Assembly (NCBI RefSeq): GCF_010731595.1
Contig: NZ_AP022582.1
Coordinates: 5,084,001 to 5,148,000, forward strand
Direction: 5' to 3'
Origin: Mycobacterium seoulense
Lineage (GTDB): Bacteria > Actinomycetota > Actinomycetes > Mycobacteriales > Mycobacteriaceae
Length of the DNA stretch: 64,000 bases
The translations under genes were made by a program, and so were the position numbers. Of the stretch, positions 45,256 to 56,176 are shown piece by piece (the stretch's first letter is position 1; each line of letters opens with the position of its first letter). A model generated the notes under the pieces. It was not told the origin of the DNA. It saw only the letters and a program-made list of their open reading frames with translations, and did no database searches.

Positions 45256-46137
45256 CTACTTTTCCAGCGTGAATTGGTTGCAGTCGACATAGCCCATGCG
45301 GAACACCTTGGCGCAGCCGGTCAGATACTTCATGTAGCGCTCGTAGACCGCTTCGGACTGGATCGCGATGGCCTCGTCCCGATGGGCCTCGAGCGCCCCG
45401 GACCAGAAGTCGAGGGTCTTGGCGAAGTCCGACTGCAGCGACTGGACGCGGGACACCGTGAACCCCACCTTCGTCGCGTGCTCCTCGACCGTCTCGATCG
45501 TCGGCAGCCGGCCGCCCGGGAAGATGTCGGTGACGATGAACCTCATGAATTTCGCCATCTCCATCGTCAACGGGATGCCGCGTTCCATCACCTGCTTGAC
45601 GTGCAGGCCGGTGATGGAATGCAGCAGCATCACGCCGTCGCCCGGCAGGGCGTCATAGGTGAACTTGAAGAAATCGTCGTAGCGGTGAAAACCGAAGTGC
45701 TCCAACGCTTCGACGACGACGATCCGGTCCACCGGTTCGTCGAACTCGGCCCAGTCGCTCAGCAGCACCCGCCGGGAACGGTCGCTGTCGATCCCGTCGA
45801 GTACCTGCTGGCAGTACGCGTGCTGGTTCCTGGACAGCGTCAGGCCGACGACGTTGACGTCGTAGCGCTCAACGGCGCGCTTCAGGCCCGAACCCCAGCC
45901 GCAGCCGACGTCGAGCAAGGTCATCCCCGGCTGGAGCCCGAGCTTGTCCAGTGTCAGGTCGAGCTTGGCGAGCTGCGCTTCGTGCAACGTCATGCCCTCG
46001 CGGGGGAAATACGCGCAGCTGTAGGTGCGGGTCGGATCCACAAAGAGCGCGAAGAATTCGTTCGACAGGTCGTAATGCGCCCGTACGTCGTCCGAATTGG
46101 ACCGCGTCCGAACAGCGCCGGCCGGGTTGTCAGGCAT
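45256..46137 (-). CDS. mmaA3: mycolate O-methyltransferase, MmaA3-like
   Basis: A 293-residue family member. [104 protein letters not shown] and MGYVDCNQFTLEK match Mtb MmaA3 as I recall, rather than MmaA2. MmaA3 methylates hydroxymycolate to methoxymycolate. The SAM loop has a Ser-Gly-Leu variation (GWGSGLKRA) and the usual EHFG is ALEHFGFHRYDD. The middle gene of the mmaA4-A3-A1 series; 84 bases separate it from mmaA4. Confidence 0.85.
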   Translation of the reverse strand: MPDNPAGAVRTRSNSDDVRAHYDLSNEFFALFVDPTRTYSCAYFPREGMTLHEAQLAKLDLTLDKLGLQPGMTLLDVGCGWGSGLKRAVERYDVNVVGLTLSRNQHAYCQQVLDGIDSDRSRRVLLSDWAEFDEPVDRIVVVEALEHFGFHRYDDFFKFTYDALPGDGVMLLHSITGLHVKQVMERGIPLTMEMAKFMRFIVTDIFPGGRLPTIETVEEHATKVGFTVSRVQSLQSDFAKTLDFWSGALEAHRDEAIAIQSEAVYERYMKYLTGCAKVFRMGYVDCNQFTLEK

Positions 46138-46283
46138 ATACCCTCCCCACGTGACGTACACCATAGGAGTGCCCATCCGCGGGGGACGCTACTCGCCGGG
46201 CATCAAAAACGGTGCATTTGGATGCGCGTGCGGCGGAGATTCTGCCGTTCTACTTTTCCGGCGGCGTACGAGGCGCTGGGTCG

Positions 46284-48147
<1,864 letters not shown>

Positions 48148-48155
48148 CAGAGCGT

Positions 48156-49502
48156 CTACACCTCCAGGTCGGACTCGTACTCCCGGCTGACCTCGACCAT
48201 GAAGTTGGCGAAGTAGCCGGTCAGCTGCGGGTCGGACATCATCTGCCACTTGGGCGCCAACAGCTTCATGTACCGCTCGACGTAGAGGAACTGCTTGCCG
48301 ATCAGCACCAGCTCGCGGGGCAGCTTGACGTCGTAGGCGTCGGCCAGGGCCGACAGCTGCCGCCCGATGTCGGCGTAGGACATGTCGCCCAGCGTCGACA
48401 TGGTCAGCGGGGTGGCGAAGCGTTCCAGGTCCTTGGCGGCCTGGGCCTCTGGCTTCATGTTGCCGACCGCGCCCATCAGCACCACGATCTTGCCCGCCGC
48501 GGCGTGGTCCTTCTTGACCAGCAGCGCGTACACCAGCTCGCGCAGCAGCCAGCGGGTGCGCGGGTCGATGCGGCCCATGATCCCGAAGTCGAAGAACACG
48601 ATGCGGCCCGCGTCGTCGACGTAGAGGTTGCCGGCGTGCAGGTCGCCGTGGAACAGCCCGTGCCGCAGCCCGCCCTCGAACAGCGAGAACAGCAGGGCCT
48701 TCACCAGCTCGGTGCCGTCGAACCCGGCCTTGCGGATGGCGGCCACGTCGTCGATGCGGATGCCCTGCACGCGCTCCATGGTCAGCACCCGATCGCTGGT
48801 GAAGTCCCAGAACACCTGCGGCACACGGATGTTGCGGCCCAGCGGGGAGGCGTGCAGGTGCGACACCCAAGCCTCCATCGACTGCGCCTCGAGCCGGAAG
48901 TTCAGCTCCTCGGCCAGGTTGTCGGAGAAGTCGGCGACCACGTCTTGCGCGGAGAGCCGGCGGCCGAGCTTGGCCAGTTCGACGGCCTGGGCGAAGCGCT
49001 TGAGGATCTGCAGGTCGGCCGCGACGCGGCGGCGGATGCCCGGGCGCTGGATCTTGACGACCACCTCTTCGCCGGTGTGCAGGGTCGCGTAGTGCACCTG
49101 CGCGATGGAGGCCGACGCGAACGGCTCCTCCTCCCACTTGGCGAACAGCTCGGTCGGGTCGCCGCCGAGCTCCTCGACGAGGAGCTTGTGCACCTCGTCG
49201 TTGTCCGCGGGCGGCACCCGGTCGAGCAGGCCGCGGAATTCGCGGGACAGGGATTCGCCGAACGCGCCGGGGCTGGACGCGACGATCTGGCCGAATTTCA
49301 CATATGTGGGGCCCAGGTCGGCGAAGGTCTGGGGGAGCTGCTTGATCACCTTCTGCTGCCACGGGCCCCGGCCCGGCAGCTTGCTGACGACGCGAGCGGC
49401 GGTGCGGGTGACCTGCCAGCCGGTGACGGCTACCCGGGCCGCTTCGACCGGCAGCGGCACCTTGTCCAGCCTGGCGACCTCTCGGTGCTTGGTGGAACTC
49501 AT
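48156..49502 (-). CDS. ABC1/AarF (UbiB-like) atypical kinase family protein
   Basis: A 448-residue UbiB/ADCK protein. The signature KFGQIVASSPG (the KxGQ motif of the family) is at about residue 67, and FASASIAQVHYATLHTGEEVVVKIQRPG is the Ala-rich nucleotide loop with its Lys. FHGDLHAGNLYVDDAGRIVFFDFGIMGRID holds the catalytic Asp and DFG. These proteins support quinone or lipid biosynthesis through ATPase activity. ATG 49502 (MSSTKHREVARL) is used. It matches Mtb Rv0647c and is probably in one operon with lipG. Confidence 0.92.
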   Translation of the reverse strand: MSSTKHREVARLDKVPLPVEAARVAVTGWQVTRTAARVVSKLPGRGPWQQKVIKQLPQTFADLGPTYVKFGQIVASSPGAFGESLSREFRGLLDRVPPADNDEVHKLLVEELGGDPTELFAKWEEEPFASASIAQVHYATLHTGEEVVVKIQRPGIRRRVAADLQILKRFAQAVELAKLGRRLSAQDVVADFSDNLAEELNFRLEAQSMEAWVSHLHASPLGRNIRVPQVFWDFTSDRVLTMERVQGIRIDDVAAIRKAGFDGTELVKALLFSLFEGGLRHGLFHGDLHAGNLYVDDAGRIVFFDFGIMGRIDPRTRWLLRELVYALLVKKDHAAAGKIVVLMGAVGNMKPEAQAAKDLERFATPLTMSTLGDMSYADIGRQLSALADAYDVKLPRELVLIGKQFLYVERYMKLLAPKWQMMSDPQLTGYFANFMVEVSREYESDLEV

Positions 49503-49540
49503 CCCAGCAGTCTGCCAAATCGGCGGAATCAGTCCCAATT

Positions 49541-49568
49541 CTCTAGCTGGAGCGCTCTAGCTGGAGCG
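49541..49568. repeat. 14-base perfect tandem duplication
   Basis: ctctagctggagcg occurs twice in succession (49541-49554 and 49555-49568). The second copy contains the stop codon of the DinB gene (complement of 49557-49559). The first copy therefore repeats the end of that gene just outside the coding region. Confidence 0.85.
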
Positions 49569-50162
49569 ATCCCCGCCTTGCCATGGCTGCACCCAGCCCT
49601 GGATCTCCCAGCCCTCCAGCCCCGCGATCAATTCGTACATGGTGGCGCCGTCGATCGTTTCGCGGATGATGTCGGCGTGCCCGGCGTGCCGGGCCAGCTC
49701 GTTGATCACATGCAGGATCACCCAGCGCACCGACCAGGCCTGCTGATCCTTGGGAAACCAGGGGATGTCGTGGGGAACCGGCACCGCGGCGTCGAGGTCC
49801 GCGGTCTCGGCCAGGCGCAGCGTCGCCGCGTTCTGTTCCCTGAACGCCCGCAGCAGCCCGTCGAGCGTCTCGTCGGGCCGCATCACGTGCTGATCCGCGA
49901 ATTCGCTCGCGATCTGCTCGAACGGGCGGGTGTCTTTCGGTGGGGCGTCCGGCGCGGCCGCGACCCGTGCCATCCAGCTGCGCTGCATCCCGGTGGCGTG
50001 CTTGATGAGCCCTCCGATGGACAGCGCACTGACCGAGGGGGTGGATCGGGCCTGTTCATCGGTGAGGCCGTAGCTGACGGCGAAGTACGCGCTCTGGTGA
50101 AACTCCAGGAATTCGCGCAGGGCGCTGCGTTCGTCGGCCACGGGCCGGGCAAGAGCGGGCAT
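49557..50162 (-). CDS. DinB-family (DUF664) putative metalloenzyme
   Basis: A 201-residue four-helix DinB/DUF664 protein. LTDEQARSTPSVSALSIGGLIKHATGMQRSWMARV gives the first metal His, and WSVRWVILHVINELARHAGHADIIRETI gives the HxxxELARHxGHxD motif. Mycobacterial members of the superfamily include mycothiol-dependent enzymes, so a thiol-transferase role is plausible (inference). It is divergent from the GH38 gene by 38 bases. Its end lies in a tandem duplication. Confidence 0.85.
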   Translation of the reverse strand: MPALARPVADERSALREFLEFHQSAYFAVSYGLTDEQARSTPSVSALSIGGLIKHATGMQRSWMARVAAAPDAPPKDTRPFEQIASEFADQHVMRPDETLDGLLRAFREQNAATLRLAETADLDAAVPVPHDIPWFPKDQQAWSVRWVILHVINELARHAGHADIIRETIDGATMYELIAGLEGWEIQGWVQPWQGGDRSS

Positions 50163-50200
50163 TCTCGGATATTAGGCCCTCCGGGCCGTAAAGTGCGGGG

Positions 50201-53200
50201 ATGCAGCTGGTTTCGGCACACTCGACCGAGCTGTTCGTCGGGCCGCCGGACGCGCCGTTGCAGCTCGCCCGCGTCACCGTTTCCGCTGCGGCCGGGCCCA
50301 CGCCGGTCCGCGTCGAAGGTGAGGGTTTGAGCGGGGCGGCGGTGGCGGGCGCCGGCGAGGAGGTCGTCGAGGTCCCGGTCAGGGTGGACCGCCCGGTCGT
50401 CGGACAGCGGCGCGCGGCGCGGGCGCTGGCCGCAGGCGCGGCCGAGCCGTTCGAGTTCGTCGTGGCCGAGCCCGGCTGGACCATGTTCATGGTCAGCCAC
50501 TTCCACTACGACCCGGTCTGGTGGAACACGCAGGGCGCCTACACCAGCGAGTGGACCGAGGACCCGCCGGGGCGCGCCCGGCAGACGAACGGTTTCGAGC
50601 TGGTGCACGCGCACCTGGAAATGGCCCGTCGCGAGCCCGAGTACAAGTTCGTGCTGGCCGAGGTCGACTACCTCAAGCCGTATTGGGACACCCGCCCCGA
50701 AGACCGCGCCGACCTGCGCCGGTTCATCGCGCAGGGTCGCGTCGAGGTGATGGGTGGCACGTACAACGAACCCAACACCAACCTCACCAGCCCGGAAACG
50801 ACCATTCGAAATCTGGTGCACGGCATGGGTTTTCAGCGGGATGTGCTGGGCGCCGACCCGGCAACGGCCTGGCAGCTGGACGTCTTCGGCCACGACCCGC
50901 AGTTCCCCGGGCTGGCCGCGGAGGCCGGGCTGACGTCGAGCTCGTGGGCCCGCGGCCCGCACCACCAGTGGGGGCCGGCGCTGGGTGGCGGCGACGTCGA
51001 GCGGATGCAGTTCAGCAGCGAGTTCGAATGGATCTCGCCGTCGGGCCGCGGCCTGCTCACCCATTACATGCCCGCGCATTACTCGGCGGGCTGGTGGATG
51101 GACTCGGCGACATCGGTGGCCGAAGCCGAGGACGCCACGCTTGAGCTGTTCGAGCAGCTCAAGAAGGTCGCGCTGACGCGCAACGTGCTGCTGCCCGTGG
51201 GCACCGACTACACGCCGCCGAACAAGTGGGTCACCGCCATCCACCGCGACTGGGCCGCGCGCTACACGTGGCCACGCTTCGTGTGCGCGCTGCCGCGGGA
51301 GTTCTTCGCCGCCGTGCGCGCCGAACTGGCCGAGCGCGGCCGGGCGCCGTCGCCGCAGACCCGCGACATGAACCCGATCTACACGGGCAAGGACGTGTCC
51401 TACATCGACACCAAACAGGCCAACCGCGCCGCGGAGAACGCCGTGCTCGAGGCCGAGCGGTTCGCCGTGTTCGCCGGGCTGCTGACCGGCGCCGAATACC
51501 CGCAGGCGGCGCTGGCCAAGGCGTGGGTCCAGCTGGCTTACGGGGCGCACCACGACGGGATCACGGGCTCGGAGTCCGACCAGGTCTACCTCGACCTGCT
51601 GACCGGCTGGCGCGACGCGTGGGAGCTGGGCCGCGCCACCCGCGACGCCGCCCTGGCGCTGTTGTCCAGCGCGGTCGGCGGTGACGTGATCGTGTGGAAC
51701 CCGCTGGCGCAGCGGCGCACCGACATCGTCACCGCGCGGCTCGACCCGCCGCTGGGCGCCGGGGCGCGGGTGCTGGACGCGGACGGGTCCGAGCTGCCCG
51801 CACACGTCGAGCGCGACGGCCGTTCGGTCTCCTGGCTGGCGCGCGAGGTGCCGTCGCTGGGTTGGCGGGCCTACCGGCTGGTTCCCGACGCCCGGCCGAC
51901 CGGCTGGGAGCCCGCGCCCGGCTCGGCGATCGCCAACGAGCACTATCGCCTCGAGGTCGACCCGGCGCGCGGCGGGGGAGTCGTATCCCTGGTCCAAGAC
52001 GGTCGCGAGCTGATCGCCGACGGCCGGGTGGGCAACGAGCTGGCCGTCTACGAGGAATACGCGGCCCACCCGACGCAGGCCGAGGGCCCGTGGCACCTGC
52101 TGCCCAAGGGGCCGGTGGTGTGCTCGTCGGGGTCGCCGGCCCGGGCGCGCGCCTACCACGGACCGCTGGGGCAGCGGCTCGTCGTGACCGGGCGGATCGG
52201 TTCGGTGCTGCGCTACACCCAGACCCTGACGCTGTGGCGGGGCGTGCCGCGGGTGGACTGCCGCACCACCATCGACGACTTCACCGGGGCCGACCGCCTG
52301 GTGCGGCTGCGCTGGCCGTGCCCGGTGCCCGGCGCCATGCCGGTCAGCGAGGTCGGTGACGCCGTCGTCGGACGGGGATTCGCGCTGCTGCATGACGGGC
52401 CCGAATCGGTGGACACCGCTCAGCACCCGTGGACATTGGACAACCCCGCCTACGGCTGGTTCGGGCTGTCGTCGGCGGCGCGGGTCCGGGTGGGCCCGCC
52501 TCACGGCCAAGCCGTGCGGGCGGTCTCGGTGGCCGAGGTGGTGTCGCCGGACGAGGCGGTGTCGGCGCCGCTGGCGCGCGGGCTGATGGTGGCGCTGGTC
52601 CGCGCCGGGGTGACGGCCACCTGCAGCGGCGCGGACAGGCCGCGCTACGGCGACCTCGACGTCGACTCCAACCTGCCCGACGCCCGCATCGCGCTGGGCG
52701 GGCCGGCCCGCAACGCCTTCACCAGGGCCGTGCTGGCGCAGGCCGACCCCGTGTACACCGAAGAGCTCGACCGCCAGCTGGCGGCGGGGGGCTGGGCCAG
52801 GGTCTGGGTACCGGCCGCGACCCCGTTGACCGTGGCGTGGGTGCCCGGCGCCGACCTGCGTGCCGTGCGGGCCTTGCCGGTGCTGGTGATCGCCGGACGC
52901 GACGAGGACAGCCTGGCCGCCGCCATCGCGTCGGTGGCCGACGACCTCGGCGACGCCGAAGTCGTCGTGACCCAGCGGGCGCCGGCGGGAACCGGCGAAT
53001 TCGAGGACCGCACCGTCGCCCTGCTCAACCGCGGGGTGCCCAGCTTCGCCGTCGACGCCGAGGGCACCCTGCACACCGCGCTCCTGCGCTCGTGCACCGG
53101 TTGGCCGTCGGGCACCTGGATCGACGAACCGCGGCGCACCGCCCCGGACGGCTCGAACTTCCAGCTCCAGCACTGGACCCACGTCTTCGACTACGCGCTG

Positions 53201-54373
53201 ATCGGTGCCGCCGGCGACTGGCGACGCGCCGGCATCCCCGCCCGCAGCGCGCAATTCGCCCACCCGCTGATCGCGGTCGCCGCCGACCGGGCGGCGGGCG
53301 GGCTGCCCGCGTCCGGGTCGCTGTTGACCGTGGAGCCCGCCGACGGGGTGCAGCTGGCCGCGCTCAAGGCGGCGGGCAACCCACTCGCGGCGGGCCGCGC
53401 CCGGCCGGTCGACCCCCACGCGGTGGCGCTGCGCCTGGTGGAAACTACGGGGACGGGGGCCGGCGTGGTGCTCGGCTCCGACGTCGCCACCGTCGGCGAC
53501 CCCGGCGGCGCCGACCTGCTCGAAAACCCGCGCGCCGCCGCGCACCCGCTTGAGCTGCATGGGTACCAGGTGGCCACCGTGCTGGCCCGCTTGGAGGCGC
53601 CCCGTGCGCCGGCGGCGTCGCGCGCGCTGGCCCCGCACGCCGAAACCGCCCAGCCCCTCTACGCGCGGTACTGGCTGCACAACCGGGGCCCCGCGCCGCT
53701 CGGCGGGCTGCCCGGCGTCGCCCATCTGCATCCCGCGCGCCTGACCGCCGAGCCGGGCGACGAGGTCGCGATGCGGCTCACCGCGGCCAGCGACTGCACC
53801 GACGCCACCCTGACCGGGACGGTCACCCTGGTCTGTCCGGAGGGATGGTCGGCCAAGCCCGACGAGCTGCCCCTCGCGCTGCGCCGCGGCGATTACCGGG
53901 AGGCCGATGTCGCCGTTTCGGTGCCCGCCCGCGCCGCGCCGGGCCTATATCCGGTCCGGGCCCAGCTCCGCATCACCGGGGAGGGGCTCCCGGCGGCGTG
54001 GCGACAGACGGTCGAGGACGTATGCCTGGTCGAGGTCGGCGCGTGCGAGGAGGCGGAGCCGATCTACCTCGTCGACGGGCCCGCCGACGTGGAGCTGGCC
54101 GCCGGCGATACTTCGGCGCTGACCGTCCGGGTCGGCGGCCGCGCCGGGGCGGAGCTGGCGCTCGAGGCGCATCTGATCAGCCCGTGGGGCACGTGGGAGT
54201 GGCTGGGCCCGGCCGCGGTGGGCGGGGTGCTGCCCGCCCGCGGCACGGCCGACCTCAGCTTCGAGGTGGCCCCTCCGGACGGGCTGGAGCCGGGCCGGTG
54301 GTGGGCCCTGATCCGGGTCGCCTGCGCCGGTCGCCTGCTCTACACCCCGGCGGTGCGGGTGAGCGTGACATGA
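50201..54373 (+). CDS. glycoside hydrolase family 38 alpha-mannosidase
   Basis: A 1390-residue protein with no signal peptide. The catalytic domain begins MFMVSHFHYDPVWWNTQGAY (zinc-binding His-Asp). It continues with GGTYNEPNTNLTSPETT and TAWQLDVFGHDPQFPGLAAEAGL, where the Asp of QLD is the nucleophile, and HYMPAHYSAGWW, then AYGAHHDGITGSESDQVYLDL. The C-terminal part (from about residue 490) has the beta-sandwich domains of GH38, and the last 200 residues carry Ig-like segments. It removes alpha-linked mannose. It resembles Mtb Rv0648 but is somewhat longer. Its stop overlaps the next start (ATGA), so it leads a three-gene unit. Confidence 0.93.
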   Translation: MQLVSAHSTELFVGPPDAPLQLARVTVSAAAGPTPVRVEGEGLSGAAVAGAGEEVVEVPVRVDRPVVGQRRAARALAAGAAEPFEFVVAEPGWTMFMVSHFHYDPVWWNTQGAYTSEWTEDPPGRARQTNGFELVHAHLEMARREPEYKFVLAEVDYLKPYWDTRPEDRADLRRFIAQGRVEVMGGTYNEPNTNLTSPETTIRNLVHGMGFQRDVLGADPATAWQLDVFGHDPQFPGLAAEAGLTSSSWARGPHHQWGPALGGGDVERMQFSSEFEWISPSGRGLLTHYMPAHYSAGWWMDSATSVAEAEDATLELFEQLKKVALTRNVLLPVGTDYTPPNKWVTAIHRDWAARYTWPRFVCALPREFFAAVRAELAERGRAPSPQTRDMNPIYTGKDVSYIDTKQANRAAENAVLEAERFAVFAGLLTGAEYPQAALAKAWVQLAYGAHHDGITGSESDQVYLDLLTGWRDAWELGRATRDAALALLSSAVGGDVIVWNPLAQRRTDIVTARLDPPLGAGARVLDADGSELPAHVERDGRSVSWLAREVPSLGWRAYRLVPDARPTGWEPAPGSAIANEHYRLEVDPARGGGVVSLVQDGRELIADGRVGNELAVYEEYAAHPTQAEGPWHLLPKGPVVCSSGSPARARAYHGPLGQRLVVTGRIGSVLRYTQTLTLWRGVPRVDCRTTIDDFTGADRLVRLRWPCPVPGAMPVSEVGDAVVGRGFALLHDGPESVDTAQHPWTLDNPAYGWFGLSSAARVRVGPPHGQAVRAVSVAEVVSPDEAVSAPLARGLMVALVRAGVTATCSGADRPRYGDLDVDSNLPDARIALGGPARNAFTRAVLAQADPVYTEELDRQLAAGGWARVWVPAATPLTVAWVPGADLRAVRALPVLVIAGRDEDSLAAAIASVADDLGDAEVVVTQRAPAGTGEFEDRTVALLNRGVPSFAVDAEGTLHTALLRSCTGWPSGTWIDEPRRTAPDGSNFQLQHWTHVFDYALIGAAGDWRRAGIPARSAQFAHPLIAVAADRAAGGLPASGSLLTVEPADGVQLAALKAAGNPLAAGRARPVDPHAVALRLVETTGTGAGVVLGSDVATVGDPGGADLLENPRAAAHPLELHGYQVATVLARLEAPRAPAASRALAPHAETAQPLYARYWLHNRGPAPLGGLPGVAHLHPARLTAEPGDEVAMRLTAASDCTDATLTGTVTLVCPEGWSAKPDELPLALRRGDYREADVAVSVPARAAPGLYPVRAQLRITGEGLPAAWRQTVEDVCLVEVGACEEAEPIYLVDGPADVELAAGDTSALTVRVGGRAGAELALEAHLISPWGTWEWLGPAAVGGVLPARGTADLSFEVAPPDGLEPGRWWALIRVACAGRLLYTPAVRVSVT

Positions 54374-54981
54374 GCGTCGTCGCGACGGTTGCCGGGATCC
54401 CGGTCCGGGTCGACGAGGTCGACGCGGCCGAGGCGCGCTTGCGCGCCGGACCGGGCGCGGCCGCCTTGCCGTCCCGCGGCACCGGGGAGGGACGCCAGCT
54501 GCGGCGCTGGCTGACCCAACTGATGGTGACCGAGCGGGTCGTCGCCGCGGAGGCCGACGCGCGCGGCCTGAGCGGGCGGGGTGCGCCGAGCGAGGCCGAG
54601 CTGCTGCCCGACGCGACGGCCCGCCTGGAGCTGGGCAGCGTCGCCGCGGCGGCGCTGGCCGACCCCCGCGCGCGGGCGCTGTTCGCCGACGTCACCGCCG
54701 GGGTGTGGGTCGCCGACGAGGAGGTGGCCGCCTACCACGCCCGCAATCCCCTGCGATTCGCCGAACCGGGCCGCGAGGAGCACGGCTGGCGGGCCCCGCC
54801 GCCGGTCGGACCGCGGCTGGACGACGTGCGGCCCGCGATCGCCGACCATCTGCGCGGCGCCGCGCGCCGACGCGCCTTCCGCGTCTGGCTGGACGCGCGG
54901 CGGGCCGAGCTGGTGCGGCTCGCTCCGGGCTACGAGCACCCCGGCGACCCGCGCCAACCCGACAACGTCCACCGGCACTGA
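54370..54981 (+). CDS. SurA/parvulin-like N-domain protein (position of Mtb 'FabD2')
   Basis: A 203-residue protein starting MSVVATVAGIPVRVDEVDAAE. It keeps the outline of SurA/PpiC chaperone domains: IPVRVDEVDAAEARL, RQLRRWLTQLMVTERVVAAEA, then VWVADEEVAAYHARNPLRF, and a final helix with RRRAFRVWLDARRAELV. The prolyl isomerase core is missing. In Mtb the gene at this place (Rv0649) carries the name fabD2, but I see no malonyl-transferase GxSxG box here. There is no signal peptide. It overlaps the GH38 stop by four bases and lies five bases before the ROK gene, implying a joint role with those two enzymes. Confidence 0.7.
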   Translation: MSVVATVAGIPVRVDEVDAAEARLRAGPGAAALPSRGTGEGRQLRRWLTQLMVTERVVAAEADARGLSGRGAPSEAELLPDATARLELGSVAAAALADPRARALFADVTAGVWVADEEVAAYHARNPLRFAEPGREEHGWRAPPPVGPRLDDVRPAIADHLRGAARRRAFRVWLDARRAELVRLAPGYEHPGDPRQPDNVHRH

Positions 54982-54986
54982 TCGCG

Positions 54987-55898
54987 ATGCTCACCCTCTG
55001 CCTGGACATCGGCGGCACCAAGATCGCCGCCGGCCTCGCCGACCCCGACGGCGTGCTGGTGCACACCGCGATCCGCCCGACGCCGCGCGGCGGTACGGCC
55101 GAGGAGGTCTGGGCCGCGGTCGACGCGACGATCGCCGACGTGCTGCGTGCGGCCGGCGGCGGCGCGGTCGCCGCGGTGGGCATCGGCTCGGCCGGTCCGA
55201 TCGACCTGCACCGCGGAACCGTCAGCCCCATCAACATCAGGGGCTGGCGAGGCTTCCCGCTGCGCGACCGGGTGGCGGCCGCGGTGCCGGGCGTGCCCGT
55301 ACGGCTCGGCGGCGACGGCGTGTGCATGGCGCTGGGCGAGCACTGGCGCGGCGCGGGGCGCGGCGCGGACTTCCTGCTGGGCATGGTGGTGTCCACCGGC
55401 GTGGGCGGCGGACTGGTGCTCGGCGGCGTCCCCTACACCGGCCGCACCGGCAACGCCGGTCACGTCGGGCACGTGGTGGTGGAGGACGGCGGCCCGCCCT
55501 GTGTGTGCGGCGGCCGCGGGTGCGTCGAGGCCATCGCGTCGGGACCGTCGATGGTGCGCTGGGCGCGGGCCAACGGCTGGTCCGCGCCGCCCGCCGCCGG
55601 CGCCCGGGAGCTGGCCGCCGCGGCGGCGGGCGGGGACCGGGTGGCGACGCGGGCCTTCCGCCGGGGGACGACCGCGCTCGCGGCCATGATCGCCTCGGTC
55701 GGCGCCGTCTGCGACCTCGACCTCGTCGTCATCGGGGGAGGCGTGGCCAAATCCGGAAACCTGCTCTTCGACCCGTTGCGGGAGAAGCTGGCCGAGTACG
55801 CCAGGCTGGACTTTCTGGCCGGTTTGCGGGTGGTGCCCGCCGAACTGGGCGGCGACGCAGGGCTGGTCGGCGCCGCCAGGCTGGCGGGCCTCGGCTGA
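54987..55898 (+). CDS. ROK-family sugar kinase (glucokinase type)
   Basis: A 303-residue ROK kinase. LCLDIGGTKIAAGLADPDG is the phosphate-binding loop, and GSAGPIDLHRGTVSP follows. VSTGVGGGLVLGG, then GHVGHVVVEDGGPPCVCGGRGCVEAIASG holds the zinc site (CxCGxxGCxE), and VVIGGGVAKSG is the C-terminal motif. It phosphorylates a hexose, probably glucose or mannose. Following an alpha-mannosidase in one unit, it may convert released mannose into mannose-6-phosphate (inference). It corresponds to Mtb Rv0650. Confidence 0.9.
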   Translation: MLTLCLDIGGTKIAAGLADPDGVLVHTAIRPTPRGGTAEEVWAAVDATIADVLRAAGGGAVAAVGIGSAGPIDLHRGTVSPINIRGWRGFPLRDRVAAAVPGVPVRLGGDGVCMALGEHWRGAGRGADFLLGMVVSTGVGGGLVLGGVPYTGRTGNAGHVGHVVVEDGGPPCVCGGRGCVEAIASGPSMVRWARANGWSAPPAAGARELAAAAAGGDRVATRAFRRGTTALAAMIASVGAVCDLDLVVIGGGVAKSGNLLFDPLREKLAEYARLDFLAGLRVVPAELGGDAGLVGAARLAGLG

Positions 55899-55937
55899 CC
55901 ACGCGGTCACCTCGGCCGCCGCTCGACGTCCGCCGTT

Positions 55938-55967
55938 TTGGCTGACCGGGGTGGGCCGGGCTATCCT
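55938..55967 (+). promoter_or_regulatory. candidate sigma-A promoter of rplJ-rplL
   Basis: TTGGCT at 55938-55943 and TATCCT at 55962-55967 with 18 bases between them; the -10 fits TANNNT. Transcription would start near 55974, giving a leader of about 200 bases before rplJ. Confidence 0.6.
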
Positions 55968-55973
55968 GGTTGC

Positions 55974-56176
55974 CGATCCACCGAAGACCGTCGGTCACCG
56001 AGAAATCGGTTGAAGGTCCGGGAGCATCCCGGCGGCCCACGCAGGAGGACGAGGCAGCAGCGCCGGCACGCGCCGGCGTTTTTCACGCCCCGGCCGCTTC
56101 CTGCGCCGGGGCGTTCGTCGTTCCTCGGGTGAATCGCAGACGACACGTCGCATGGCTTTCACTTCAGGAGGTACGC
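55974..56176 (+). promoter_or_regulatory. rplJ leader with terminator-like hairpins (L10-type leader)
   Basis: Between the candidate start near 55974 and the rplJ ATG are two strong hairpins. cgccggc/gccggcg (56061-56067 and 56072-56078, loop acgc) is directly followed by TTTTT, the form of an intrinsic terminator. acgccccgg/ccggggcgt (56085-56093 and 56106-56114) is a nine-base stem after it. A leader that lets L10/L7-L12 or elongation conditions set readthrough would fit; in other bacteria L10 binds its own leader. Structure and protein binding are inferred only. Confidence 0.6.

Noticed and set aside
46138-46283. Possible remnant of a missing mmaA2 between mmaA3 and mmaA1
   Set aside because: The 146 bases show no stretch resembling the mycolate methyltransferase motifs.
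49883-53731. Very long open frame on the minus strand (1282 codons)
   Set aside because: It lies antisense to the GH38 gene and reads as His/Arg/Gly/Pro-rich low-complexity sequence, the usual by-product of GC-rich third positions.
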